DNA of 64,000 nt, taken from the IMG/VR virus record IMGVR_UViG_3300036864_000176, positions 1-64,000 of that record. One strand, written 5' to 3'. Position 1 is the first letter of the stretch. Each line of letters begins with the position of its first letter. The stretch comes from a virus. The position numbers were made by a program, and so were the translations under genes. Below are positions 30,385-39,600 of the stretch, piece after piece. A model generated the notes under the pieces. The model saw only the letters and a list, made by a program, of their open reading frames with translations. It was not told where the DNA came from and searched no databases.

Positions 30385-32922
30385 ATGGATCTCGTCGCCA
30401 TCGTCACCGGCAACCTGACAGCCGCCGCCACCTGGGGGCAGACCGACGCGACCAGCAACCTGGTCTCGACCAACACCGGATCGACCGCGCTGACGACGTC
30501 CGATCAGGACTCGGCCGCCTTCGCGCCCGGTGCGATTACAGTAATCGGCATCGCGCTGCGTCTCGCGGCCCGCGCGGCTGGCTCACCGACGAACACCATC
30601 ACCATCACGCTTCGGAATTCGACAGGGAGCCTTGACGTCGCCGCGGTCACCGCGAACGTCTCGGACCTGCCGGTCGCGGCTGCGGGTGCCAACTGTGAGG
30701 GCGGCTGGCACTTTTTCAAGTTCTCCGCACCGCAACTACTCATTGCCGCGACCAACTACATCGTCCGCGCCAAGCTGAGCGCGACCACGACTGCCGTCAG
30801 CCTCTGTACCAACGGCACGGGCGCGAACTGGCAGCGGCTCATGGTCACGTCGGGGACGGCGGCGCCTGCGGCTGGCGACGATATGCACGTCTGTCAGACA
30901 CTCGACGCCGTGACGAATCCTGCGACGGTCACGGCGGTCACAGTGACGATGGACCAGACGGCGGCGACCGACTATGGTTCCGCCTCCACCAACGCCTACC
31001 TCGCGGCGCTCGACATCAGCAAAGGCGGCACCCTGACCTGGGGGGTGGCGGCGGCGACCGCGTACATCCTCCAGCTCTCTGGCAATCTCATCGTCTACCG
31101 CAGCGGCACCTACAACCAGGGCACGGTTGCCACTCCGATCCCGCGCGGGTCGAGTGCGACGCTGCAGTTTGATTGCGCGGCCGACAACGACTTCAAGATC
31201 CGCGTCATGGACGGCGGGACGTTCGTCGCGCAGGGGCTGTCGCGCACAGTCGGCAAGAACATCGTCTGGACGCTGCTGACAGCCAACCAGGCGGGGGCGG
31301 CCGTGGCGGCAACCGTCGCCGATGACACCGGCTGGCTGAACGGCGACGACATCGCGATCGCCTCGACCTCGCGCACGTACACCGAAGCCGAAACCGTCAC
31401 GTTGTCTGGTGACGCAGGCGCGACCTCTCTGGCCCACGGGGCGGTGACGAACGCGCACGCCGGATCGACTGCCGAGAAGTGCCAGGCCGAAGTCATCCTG
31501 CTCTCGCGCAACGTGGTCATTCGCGCCGTCTCTACGACCCTGCAGTTCGGCGGGATGGAGATCCGAGCGACGGCGACGGTCGATTGTGACTGGGTGCTGT
31601 TCCGCTATATGGCCGGCGCCTCCCAGTACGGGCTCGACGTCAACATCACGACAGGTTCCGCGACGTTCTCGTATTGCTGCGCCCGCGACTGCGAGCAGGG
31701 CTGGCTCAACATCGGCGGCATCGTCAACGCCGGCACGCTCACCATCGAGCACTGCGTCGGCTACAACCTGAACACGACCAACAGCAACTTCTCCTACATT
31801 TATCTTCCGAACGGGAGTCAACCGCTCAGCACGGTCACGATCAACGACTGCGTGGCTATCCCGCGCGCCGGCGGGGCGCCGCCGTTCCGCTTCTACGGGA
31901 TGTCGTCCTACGTGGTGCTGACGAACATCCGCGCCACGTCCTGCCCCCAGCAAGGCATCATCTTCGCGGGCGCCGTCGCCAACATGGGCGGGGCCACGAT
32001 TGGGCCAATCACCACGCACAGCAACGCGAACGCCGGGGTGCAGTTCTCCAGCGCCATCACCAACGCCGTCTTCGACACGATCTACAGTTGGCGCAACGGC
32101 GAACATGGCCTCTACTTCGCGGCCGGGACGACCCACGGCAACCTGAACTTCGCCGGGACGGTGGTGCTGTTCGGCAACAACTCGTGCGGGATTCTCTTCA
32201 ACGACGAGTGCATGCACGTCCGCTTCGTGGACCTGCGTAGCTATGGCGACAGCACCTTCGCGCAGGCGCGCGGCCTCTATTTCCAGCGGGCGTGCGGGCA
32301 CATCCGGGTGGAGTCGGCCGATTTCAGCACGGCGAGCGGGATCTGGGTCGCGCACTCCACGCAAGACATCCTGATCGACAGTGCCGCGATCGTGGATCTG
32401 GTCATCAACAACGCCCTGCTCGCGGCGACCACCGAGCTCACGATGACGGCCGCCGGTGGCGGCACCGCCGTCCGTCTCCAGCGACGCGATCGCGTGGCCA
32501 CGCAGCACGTCACCAAGACCGTGCGCGGCGACCTCACGTACGAGACCACGACGGTCGACGTCTCGCCGTCGCTCAAGATGACGCCGAACTGTGTCAGCCC
32601 GCTGAAGCTCCAGTCCAACGCCGGGTTCTACGGGAAAGGCTTTCGCGTCAAGGCGGACAGCGGGCAGACGGCGACGTTCAACGTGAAGGTCCGAAAAGAC
32701 GGGACGTATGCTGGAAACGCTCCCCGTCTCATTCTCTGCGCCAATCCCGCGCTCGGCATCGCGGCCGATGTAGTGGGCGCCACTCTCTCGGTTGGCATCA
32801 ATACCTGGGAGACGCTGACCTACACGACTGGCGCCGTCACCGACAACGGCGTGCTTGAATTTCTGGTCGACTGCGACGGCGTCGCGGGCAACGTCTTCGT
32901 CGACACCGCGAGCGCGAGCTAA
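30385..32922 (+). CDS. Large beta-helix tail fibre or spike (845 aa)
   Basis: Residues 1-190 form a beta-sandwich (TITITLRNSTGSLDVAAVTA). Residues about 200-290 resemble a G8-like unit (ISKGGTLTWGVAAATAYILQ and YNQGTVATPIPRGSSATLQF). Residues about 390-670 have the regular short strands and Asn/Cys ladders of a right-handed beta-helix (NAGTLTIEHCVGYNLNTTNS). The C-terminal 140 residues form another beta-sandwich. This is the layout of a receptor-binding or glycan-binding spike. No catalytic residues are evident. Confidence 0.65.
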   Translation: MDLVAIVTGNLTAAATWGQTDATSNLVSTNTGSTALTTSDQDSAAFAPGAITVIGIALRLAARAAGSPTNTITITLRNSTGSLDVAAVTANVSDLPVAAAGANCEGGWHFFKFSAPQLLIAATNYIVRAKLSATTTAVSLCTNGTGANWQRLMVTSGTAAPAAGDDMHVCQTLDAVTNPATVTAVTVTMDQTAATDYGSASTNAYLAALDISKGGTLTWGVAAATAYILQLSGNLIVYRSGTYNQGTVATPIPRGSSATLQFDCAADNDFKIRVMDGGTFVAQGLSRTVGKNIVWTLLTANQAGAAVAATVADDTGWLNGDDIAIASTSRTYTEAETVTLSGDAGATSLAHGAVTNAHAGSTAEKCQAEVILLSRNVVIRAVSTTLQFGGMEIRATATVDCDWVLFRYMAGASQYGLDVNITTGSATFSYCCARDCEQGWLNIGGIVNAGTLTIEHCVGYNLNTTNSNFSYIYLPNGSQPLSTVTINDCVAIPRAGGAPPFRFYGMSSYVVLTNIRATSCPQQGIIFAGAVANMGGATIGPITTHSNANAGVQFSSAITNAVFDTIYSWRNGEHGLYFAAGTTHGNLNFAGTVVLFGNNSCGILFNDECMHVRFVDLRSYGDSTFAQARGLYFQRACGHIRVESADFSTASGIWVAHSTQDILIDSAAIVDLVINNALLAATTELTMTAAGGGTAVRLQRRDRVATQHVTKTVRGDLTYETTTVDVSPSLKMTPNCVSPLKLQSNAGFYGKGFRVKADSGQTATFNVKVRKDGTYAGNAPRLILCANPALGIAADVVGATLSVGINTWETLTYTTGAVTDNGVLEFLVDCDGVAGNVFVDTASAS

Positions 32923-32925
32923 CTC

Positions 32926-33108
32926 ATGGCGGATACCGGCACCTTCACCTACTGGCTCGACGGGCTGCCGGTGGTCGTCATCGTCAAGGGGACGAGCACC
33001 AGCGGGAGCTTCCTCTACTGGGAGGACGGGTTGCCGGGGGTCGAACCGAACACCGGGGATGCGCCGGTCACGTCCCCGTCACGGCTCGGCCTGCTCGGGG
33101 TCGGGTGA
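32926..33108 (+). CDS. Small protein with two YW-DGLP repeats (60 aa)
   Basis: Contains two short repeats, FTYWLDGLPVVVI and FLYWEDGLPGVEP. This motif recurs in small phage proteins near tail genes. A role as trimer cap or fibre adaptor is conceivable. Starts 4 nt after the spike gene. Confidence 0.5.
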   Translation: MADTGTFTYWLDGLPVVVIVKGTSTSGSFLYWEDGLPGVEPNTGDAPVTSPSRLGLLGVG

Positions 33109-33114
33109 TGACAG

Positions 33115-33471
33115 ATGCCGCCCGCTATGAGTGAGGAGCGCGATCAGCAGCGCGAGCAGCAGCGCGACACCCGCGACCAGGTCCGCCGCAAGGTCGACTA
33201 CAGCGTCTTCACCTGGGCGATCGGCGGCCTCGGGGCGTCGATGCTGATCATCTCTGGCTACCTGTTCACCGAGAACGCGAACCTGCGGACCGCGATTGCC
33301 GAACTCAACGGCCTCTCTGACGGGCGGGTGAAGGAGCTCTCGGCCAAACTCGAAGCCGAGAAAGAGAAGAACACCACCGTGCTCGTCTCGCTCGCCGAGA
33401 TCAAAGGCGACATCAAGCTGATTCGCGATCAGCTCGAGCGGCAGGTGCGGACGGCGCCGGTCGGGCGGTAG
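33115..33471 (+). CDS. Membrane protein with coiled coil (118 aa)
   Basis: A charged Gln/Arg N-terminus is followed by a transmembrane helix (FTWAIGGLGASMLIISGYLF, about residues 33-52). A coiled coil (LSAKLEAEKEKNTTVLVSLA) follows. This resembles phage membrane proteins near lysis or tail genes; an i-spanin-like or holin-regulator role is possible. Not proven. Confidence 0.55.
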   Translation: MPPAMSEERDQQREQQRDTRDQVRRKVDYSVFTWAIGGLGASMLIISGYLFTENANLRTAIAELNGLSDGRVKELSAKLEAEKEKNTTVLVSLAEIKGDIKLIRDQLERQVRTAPVGR

Positions 33472-33492
33472 CCGCTCGCGTCGGCCCGCCGC

Positions 33493-33498
33493 TACAAT
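33493..33498 (+). promoter_or_regulatory. Leaderless-type -10 (TACAAT)
   Basis: TACAAT ends 7 nt before ATG 33506, with no SD. Confidence 0.55.
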
Positions 33499-33505
33499 CG
33501 CAGCG

Positions 33506-34453
33506 ATGCCGCTCCCGAATCCGATTCGCGGCGCTGCCGGAGGCTGGTGGTTTCACTCACCAGCCTCGTACCTGTCTGAACCCACCTTGATGTCGGTGGG
33601 CCTCGGTGCCACCCCCATCGTCAGTTTCAACATCGTCCTGCACAGCGCTACGTACCTGACGCCTCCCGGCACACTCACCGCGGTCGACTACTCAGTGATC
33701 CTGAAGTATCGCAATGCCGCGGGGACGGGCTACGTCACCCTGACGGCAAACAATCCGATTCCCGATTCGGGCATCGGCCATGTGATCCTCGGCGTCGCGC
33801 GCAGTGTCTGGGCCGCGCCTTGGCGCTTCGCCGTCGAGTTCCAGTGCAGTACCTGGGACGGGAGCGCCTACGCATTTGACGGGTTCGCGCGCTTGTACCT
33901 GAATGGCTCGCCGACGCCGCTGCTCTCGGCGGAAAACGTAAAGATCCCGATGCGGTTCACGTCGAACAGCAACCTGCGGTACTCGATTGCTCCGTTCCTG
34001 GACGCTGATCGCATCTGGGCGCGCGCGCTCCCGACCGTGCTGCCGACGGATGCAGACGGGCAGATGAACACGCCTGCGGCGCCGTGGGATCTGATCTTCT
34101 TTGAGGACTTCGACGGGGGACTTTACCCGGCGTGGACCGAATTCACGTTCTCCCCGGGATTCCCGACGACACCGTATCCCTGGTCGGATAGTGGCGGCGG
34201 CGGGAGCTGGGGAGTCGGGGTTCGCTGTAGCCACCCATCCGTGTACGCATGCGCGCCGGGCCTTTTTGCTCACTCGTTTGCGGGGTTGTACCGCGAAGCC
34301 TCTTCTGATGTGCCGGAACCGCCGCCGACGCCGCCTAGTCCGCCGGCCTGCGTCCACGGCTGCGTCCTCACCGACCCGGCCCCGATCGCCGGGGGCGGCC
34401 AGGGCTGCCGCCTCGGCGGAACGCTCGCCGGGCCTGATGTAGAGTGCGCCTGA
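33506..34453 (+). CDS. Virion structural protein (315 aa)
   Basis: Beta-rich with a lectin-like feel (VILKYRNAAGTGYVTLTANN, RFAVEFQCSTWDGSAYAFDG). A Pro-rich hinge (EPPPTPPSPPACVHG) lies near residue 275, followed by a Cys/Gly-rich end. Possibly a neck or fibre protein. No family match. Confidence 0.5.
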   Translation: MPLPNPIRGAAGGWWFHSPASYLSEPTLMSVGLGATPIVSFNIVLHSATYLTPPGTLTAVDYSVILKYRNAAGTGYVTLTANNPIPDSGIGHVILGVARSVWAAPWRFAVEFQCSTWDGSAYAFDGFARLYLNGSPTPLLSAENVKIPMRFTSNSNLRYSIAPFLDADRIWARALPTVLPTDADGQMNTPAAPWDLIFFEDFDGGLYPAWTEFTFSPGFPTTPYPWSDSGGGGSWGVGVRCSHPSVYACAPGLFAHSFAGLYREASSDVPEPPPTPPSPPACVHGCVLTDPAPIAGGGQGCRLGGTLAGPDVECA

Positions 34454-34471
34454 TCGATCGGAGATCGCCCG

Positions 34472-35296
34472 ATGCCCTTTCAGAACACCACGCTGACGGC
34501 CCTGCTGGCCCGCCTGGCGCTGCGTTACGAGTCGGCCCCCTTCTGGGCGCAGCCCTCTGCGATCTTCGCGCTGAACGAAGCCCTGCGGCTCTGGAACCTG
34601 TTGACTGGGATGGCCCGGCTGAGTGCGAACATCCAGACGATCGTCGATAACCCGTACCTCGACCTCACGACCGCGTCGACCGGCATTGCTCAGCCGCAGT
34701 GGTTAAAAATTACACGGGTGCGGCGGGCGGCCGCGCTCCAAGAACTCAACCCGGTGTCGCTGGCCGGGCTCGATGCGGCGTTCCCCGGCTGGGAAGCCCA
34801 AACCACCGTGACGGCGCGGGTCTCAAGTGTGCCACGGTACTGGGCGCCGGCCGGGGCGGGCCGGCTCGCGATCTACCCGAAAGACACATCCATCGGGGCG
34901 GGTGGCAACGGCCCGCGGACGCTGATCATCGACGCGATCAGCTGCGCGAACGTGCTCGTCAATGGCGGCGACTTTCTCGACCTCGGTGACGATGAGCTGA
35001 ACGTGCTGGTCGGGTACGCCTTGCATGTGTTGTCCTTCAGCAAGGGCACCACAGCGTTGGCGCAGACGCGGCCGCTCTACCTGGCGTTCCTCAAGGCGGC
35101 GGCTGAGCGCAACGCGATCTTCGCAGCGAGTAGTTTTTACCGGAAGATCATCGGACAGGACTGGACCCGGTTGGCCTACCCGCTGCGATCGCCGTCGGCA
35201 CTGGCCACGGCGGCGGCCCTGACAGGAGAGGCAGCGGATGGATCGCAAACCGGAGGCGCCACACCAGCCAGATCAGTCGGACCCGACGCCGCCTGA
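34472..35296 (+). CDS. Head-tail connector / neck protein (274 aa)
   Basis: GGAG lies 8 nt before the ATG. The N-terminal helical region (LLARLALRYESAPFWAQPSA) is followed by beta segments (WLKITRVRRAAALQELNPVS), as in adaptor proteins that dock beneath the portal of podoviruses. The related gene at 35655 would form the second ring. Assignment is by fold impression and gene order. Confidence 0.5.
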   Translation: MPFQNTTLTALLARLALRYESAPFWAQPSAIFALNEALRLWNLLTGMARLSANIQTIVDNPYLDLTTASTGIAQPQWLKITRVRRAAALQELNPVSLAGLDAAFPGWEAQTTVTARVSSVPRYWAPAGAGRLAIYPKDTSIGAGGNGPRTLIIDAISCANVLVNGGDFLDLGDDELNVLVGYALHVLSFSKGTTALAQTRPLYLAFLKAAAERNAIFAASSFYRKIIGQDWTRLAYPLRSPSALATAAALTGEAADGSQTGGATPARSVGPDAA

Positions 35297-35627
35297 GCGG
35301 CGGCAGACAGCTCGCCGACAGGGAGATCGCCGCCGTGTGATGCTGGGGGCTCCTGTCCCGGTTGACGTGCTCCTACTGCCGCCAGAAAAATTCAACGAAC
35401 ACGTCGAGAAAACCCTGCACTTCGTCGAAGGGGCGAGCGAGCTGGTGCGGACGGCCTACATGTGCCTCCGCCTGGTGAACGACCTCAGTCGGCTCTGTCA
35501 GCGCGCTCATCGCATCAGCCTGGTGGATTTTCCGGCACTCGACCAGCCGATTCGCGACTTGCGCCGCGATGCGGAAAATCTGGACACGCACGTCCAGATT
35601 GAACTGAGCCGACTCACCCAGCCGTAA
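35238..35627 (+). CDS. Helical hypothetical protein (129 aa)
   Basis: ATG 35238 follows AGGAGAG and overlaps the previous gene by 59 bp. The N-terminal 35 residues are charged and disordered. The rest is helical (FNEHVEKTLHFVEGASELVR). Unknown; may be an assembly chaperone for neck or tail. Confidence 0.45.
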   Translation: MDRKPEAPHQPDQSDPTPPERRQTARRQGDRRRVMLGAPVPVDVLLLPPEKFNEHVEKTLHFVEGASELVRTAYMCLRLVNDLSRLCQRAHRISLVDFPALDQPIRDLRRDAENLDTHVQIELSRLTQP

Positions 35628-35642
35628 CGGGACAACCGGAAT

Positions 35643-35648
35643 TACAAT
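35643..35648 (+). promoter_or_regulatory. Leaderless-type -10 (TACAAT)
   Basis: TACAAT ends 6 nt before ATG 35655, with no SD. Confidence 0.55.
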
Positions 35649-35654
35649 CCGCCG

Positions 35655-36335
35655 ATGCCCCTCGCGGCGATCACGGACGACACCGTACTCCACGATCTGA
35701 TGTGGCGGCACACCGAGGATGCCACCTTCAGCTCCGGGCTGTGGACGCTCACCGAAATTGCCAACTACCTGACCGAGCGGCAGAACCGGTTCAACGGCGA
35801 GACCGGCCTGGTCCTGACGCACACCGGCGCGGTCCTGGAAGCGGGCCCGGTCCTGACGGGCACAGGAGGCGCCACGTTGCCAGTCGATCCCTTCAGTCGT
35901 ATCGCTCTGCCCACCGACTGGATCAGCACGCACCGGGTATCGTGGCGGTCGGCGGACCGGACCTACGCGGTGCCGCGCGGCGATCGCTTCGCCGCCTACA
36001 TGCTCGGCGACAGTCCGTTCCCACTGATGCCGCTCGCCTACGACGATTCGAGCGGCGGCACGCGCGTCCTCGAGCTGCTGCCGGCGATCTTCCCGTCGAC
36101 GGGCGCGGTCGATCTGCTCTACGTCGGGACGCTCACCGCGCTCACGCTCACGCCCGGCAACCCGGTAACGTTGACGGTGCCGTTCGATTTCGTGCCCTAT
36201 CTCGTCTACGGCGTGATGAGCGACATGCTGAGCAAGTCAGGGCGCGGGCAGGATCTCGAGCGCGCGCGCTACTGCGAGCTGCGCTACCAGGAGGGCGTGG
36301 CGGTGGCGGCACTGCTCGCGGAGGGCTTCGCATGA
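35655..36335 (+). CDS. Second head-tail connector / neck protein (226 aa)
   Basis: Layout matches the gene at 34472. A helical start (LHDLMWRHTEDATFSSGLWT) leads to beta strands around PLMPLAYDDSSGGTRVLELL, and a C-terminal helix (YGVMSDMLSKSGRGQDLERA) ends the protein. Together they suggest a two-component neck. The stop overlaps the next ATG. Confidence 0.5.
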   Translation: MPLAAITDDTVLHDLMWRHTEDATFSSGLWTLTEIANYLTERQNRFNGETGLVLTHTGAVLEAGPVLTGTGGATLPVDPFSRIALPTDWISTHRVSWRSADRTYAVPRGDRFAAYMLGDSPFPLMPLAYDDSSGGTRVLELLPAIFPSTGAVDLLYVGTLTALTLTPGNPVTLTVPFDFVPYLVYGVMSDMLSKSGRGQDLERARYCELRYQEGVAVAALLAEGFA

Positions 36336-36523
36336 TGCACGTCGTCGTCAGCCACGCCAATCACGTTGAGCAGTTCCTAACTGCGACGCGCGTCTCCAGC
36401 ATTGGTTGGATGCTCATCGTGGATTGGGTGGACCGCTCGACAGGAGCACCGGCGGAATCACCGTGCCGGGCACAGTTCCCCTGGCCGTGGGCCGTGACGA
36501 TTGATGAATCCTGGGTCGTCTGA
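36332..36523 (+). CDS. Hypothetical small protein (63 aa)
   Basis: ATG 36332 overlaps the preceding stop. A Trp-rich product (SSIGWMLIVDWVDRSTGAPA) with a short beta pattern. Its own stop overlaps the next ATG (TGATG). No family. Confidence 0.4.
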   Translation: MMHVVVSHANHVEQFLTATRVSSIGWMLIVDWVDRSTGAPAESPCRAQFPWPWAVTIDESWVV

Positions 36524-36642
36524 TGGACGCGTGGTTCGTCGCGCACGGCTTCGATCCGGTCAGCTTCGCGCTCGGAATGGGCACGGCGAGCCTGATCTGG
36601 CTCAGTGTCATCTCGTTCCTGCAGTGGTATCTCAACCGGTGA
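36523..36642 (+). CDS. Membrane micropeptide (39 aa)
   Basis: ATG 36523 overlaps the upstream stop. The peptide FALGMGTASLIWLSVISFLQ spans a membrane once and ends WYLNR. Its stop overlaps the SD (GGTGAGG) of the large nozzle gene. Confidence 0.45.
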   Translation: MDAWFVAHGFDPVSFALGMGTASLIWLSVISFLQWYLNR

Positions 36643-36649
36643 GGCGCTG

Positions 36650-39600
36650 ATGCCCCAATCTCCGCACCCCGTCCGTCCCGCCGCCGAGTCCCCCGCTGCC
36701 GATCACTTGCCCTACGAATCGCTGCCGCTCCCGATTGGGAATGCGGGCGGCATCGATCTCATCTCCCTGCTCGATCAAATCCCCTCGGGCGCGTGCTCGC
36801 GGCTGACCAACGCCGACGCCACGCCAGGCAGCGGCTTCTCCACCCGGCCGGGCCTCACCACTGCGACGACGCATAACGTCAACCAGGCGATTCACTCGCT
36901 CGTGCGCGTCAACGATCCGTCCTCCGATCCGGCACTCAACTACTACCTGACCGGGATGGGCACGATCCTGCGGTGGAATCCGTCCGGCATCGGCGCGGTC
37001 ACCGTCGCGACGGGCTTCTCCGGCAACCCGCTCACCTTTGCCGTCACGGCCAACGAGTTCGGCCACCAGCAGACGATCTACGTCGGCGACCGCACCAAGA
37101 TGGTGCAGGTCAATGTCACGACTGGGGCGGTGAAGCCGATTGGCCTGCCCGCTCCAGCGGCACCGGCGAGTGTGGTTGTCGCCGATCCGCTCAAGACCAC
37201 GATTGCGGCGTTCACCGCCGCCGACCAGACCGCCGCCGCAAACTGGTTCCTCACGCTAGCCGTGACACAGGGGGCCGGCGTGCCGACGGTCGAGGACATC
37301 GTCGGCCCGTCCGGGGTTGGCGGCATCCTCGTCGTCGTCCATCCCGGCACGGTCCAGGGCGCGTATCAGTCCTTTGTCTGCTGTCCGTTCCGGCTGCCGG
37401 ATGCGTCGTGGACGACGCGCGACTTCTCGGTGGTGGGTCCGGCCGGACCGACGCAGCGGCTGGCGACTGACGACGATCTCATCCACCTGTGGATGAAGTT
37501 CAACCGGCCGGATCACGTCAGTGAGATTCGGATCTACTTTCAGTGCTCACCGCTCGATAGCCCGCTGCCCGATCCGTTTCCAGTGCCGGGTACCTCGTCG
37601 GAGTCAAACGTCGCCGCCTACATGCGCGCATTCCGGCCGAGTGACTACACCGCCTTCATCGCAGGCGACCAAACCGCCCTAGAAGCCGCTGGTGGGATCC
37701 GCAGCAACGCGCTGCTTGACGGTGTAACGGAGCCAGCCCCGCCGCCGGGAGAGCCGCCGCCGCCGTCCGACACGCCGTCGCAGGTCGTCACCCCCGCCGG
37801 CTCGCGGTCGTGGGCCGAGTTCGGCCGCATCGGCGTCCCGCTCCGGCGCAGCGACTTCATGAAGATCGGCACGGCCGGCCAGGACGGCACCGACTGGTCA
37901 ACGATCTCGGCCCTATGGGTCGTCGTCAGCACGATCGACAACTTCGATGTCGACGTGGCGCTCGACGACTGCTACCTGACCGGCGGCTACGATCCCGACA
38001 CCAGCGAGCCGGATGCGACACCCTACGATTACCGGCTGGTCAACTACGACACGACCAGCGGCGCGCGCAGCAATCCCTCGCCCGTGATGACCGAGACGTT
38101 CGACGTCGCCCGGCAATCCGTCACGATCACCCCGACGGCCGCCTACGGCGATGCGAACGTCCGGCAGGAGGCGTACCGACGCGGTGGCAGCAACGGGGGC
38201 GACTGGTTCTTCGTCGCGGCCAACAGCGCCGACGGCGGCGCGATTCTCGACACCGCGAGCGACACGCTCGCCGCGGCGAGCCCGGCACTGCTCACCGACA
38301 ACGATCAGCCCGTCACGTCGGTCACCGCGGCGGGCGCGGCGATCTACGGCCAGTCGGTGCGCGCGATCTTCGGACCGATTGAAGGGTTCCTCTTCGCCTG
38401 CGGCGACCCGCACCGGTCGGGCACGCTCTACTGGTCGAAGCGCTACGAGCCCGATCACTGGCCCGCCGTCAATCACCTGGAGACCTGTCCGGCGACCGAC
38501 GAGCTGATGAATGGGGCGCTCTATGGCGCGCAGGGGTTCGTCTTCAGCCGCGAGCGGCTCTACTCGATCCAGATCGACCTCACCGGCGGCAACGTCGTCA
38601 CCCTGCCGACCGATTGCGACAAGGGCATCGTCGGGTATCTCGCGTTCACGACCGGGCTAGGCGGCATCTACGGCGTCAGTCGGCACGACGTCTTCGTGAC
38701 GCAGGGCGGCGGCCCGCCCAAGGTGCTGTCGAAGCTGATCGAGCCGCTCTTCAACGGCGAGACCGTCAACGGGTATCTGCCGATCGACTTCCACTACCTG
38801 ACCGCGATCCGGCTGGCGATCTACGGCGACGATCTCTGGTTCGGCTTCCAGGACACCGGCGGCAGCCGGGTGTGGTGGGTGTTCTCGCTCATCTACGACC
38901 GCTGGCGCTTCGTCTCGTTCGCGCAGCCGGCGTGGCTGGTCTACCCCGAGCCCGGCGACAACACGAAGCGGCAGCTCATTGTTTGTGGCACTGGTGTCGT
39001 CTACGAGCACCGCGGCGTGACCGATGCCAGCCAGCCGATCGCGGTGAACATCCGCACCAATGCCGACGTCTTCGGCAAGCCGCGCGAGGAGAAGCTGCTC
39101 GGCGACGTCGCCATCCGCGCGCAGATGGGCGGGGCCAGTCTCACGGTGCAGGCCCGGCTCAATGCCGACACCGTCGCCAACGCCGCGATCACCGTCGCCG
39201 GATCGACCGCCAACGATCGCTACCTCTTCGATCTATTCGGAACCACGCCGCAGCACGCCGACAGTCTGTCGCTCAATCTCTCCTGGGCGACTGACGCCGG
39301 CACGACCGAGCTGCCCTATATCGACCGCATCGCGATCGACACGGCGATCCAGCCCGAAGTCACGATGAACCGGGCGACGACGTGGCAGCCGGTGAACGAC
39401 GTCGGCGAAGGCTACCTGATGGGGTGCTCGATCGACTGCGACACCGGCGGCAGCAACCGGACGATCCTCGTCGAAGGACTCCTCAGCGGGCAGCCGGTCG
39501 CCGTCGCGACGCTCACCGTCAACAGCAATCACGGCCGCCGCCTGTGGTTCTCCTGGCCCGCGCAGCATGTCGACATGGTCCGCTTACGGCCGACCGGCAC

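Noticed and set aside
30736-32508. 590-residue minus-strand ORF opposite the beta-helix spike
   Set aside because: His/Arg/Gly/Val-rich shadow with no domain; the sense strand has regular beta-helix spacing.
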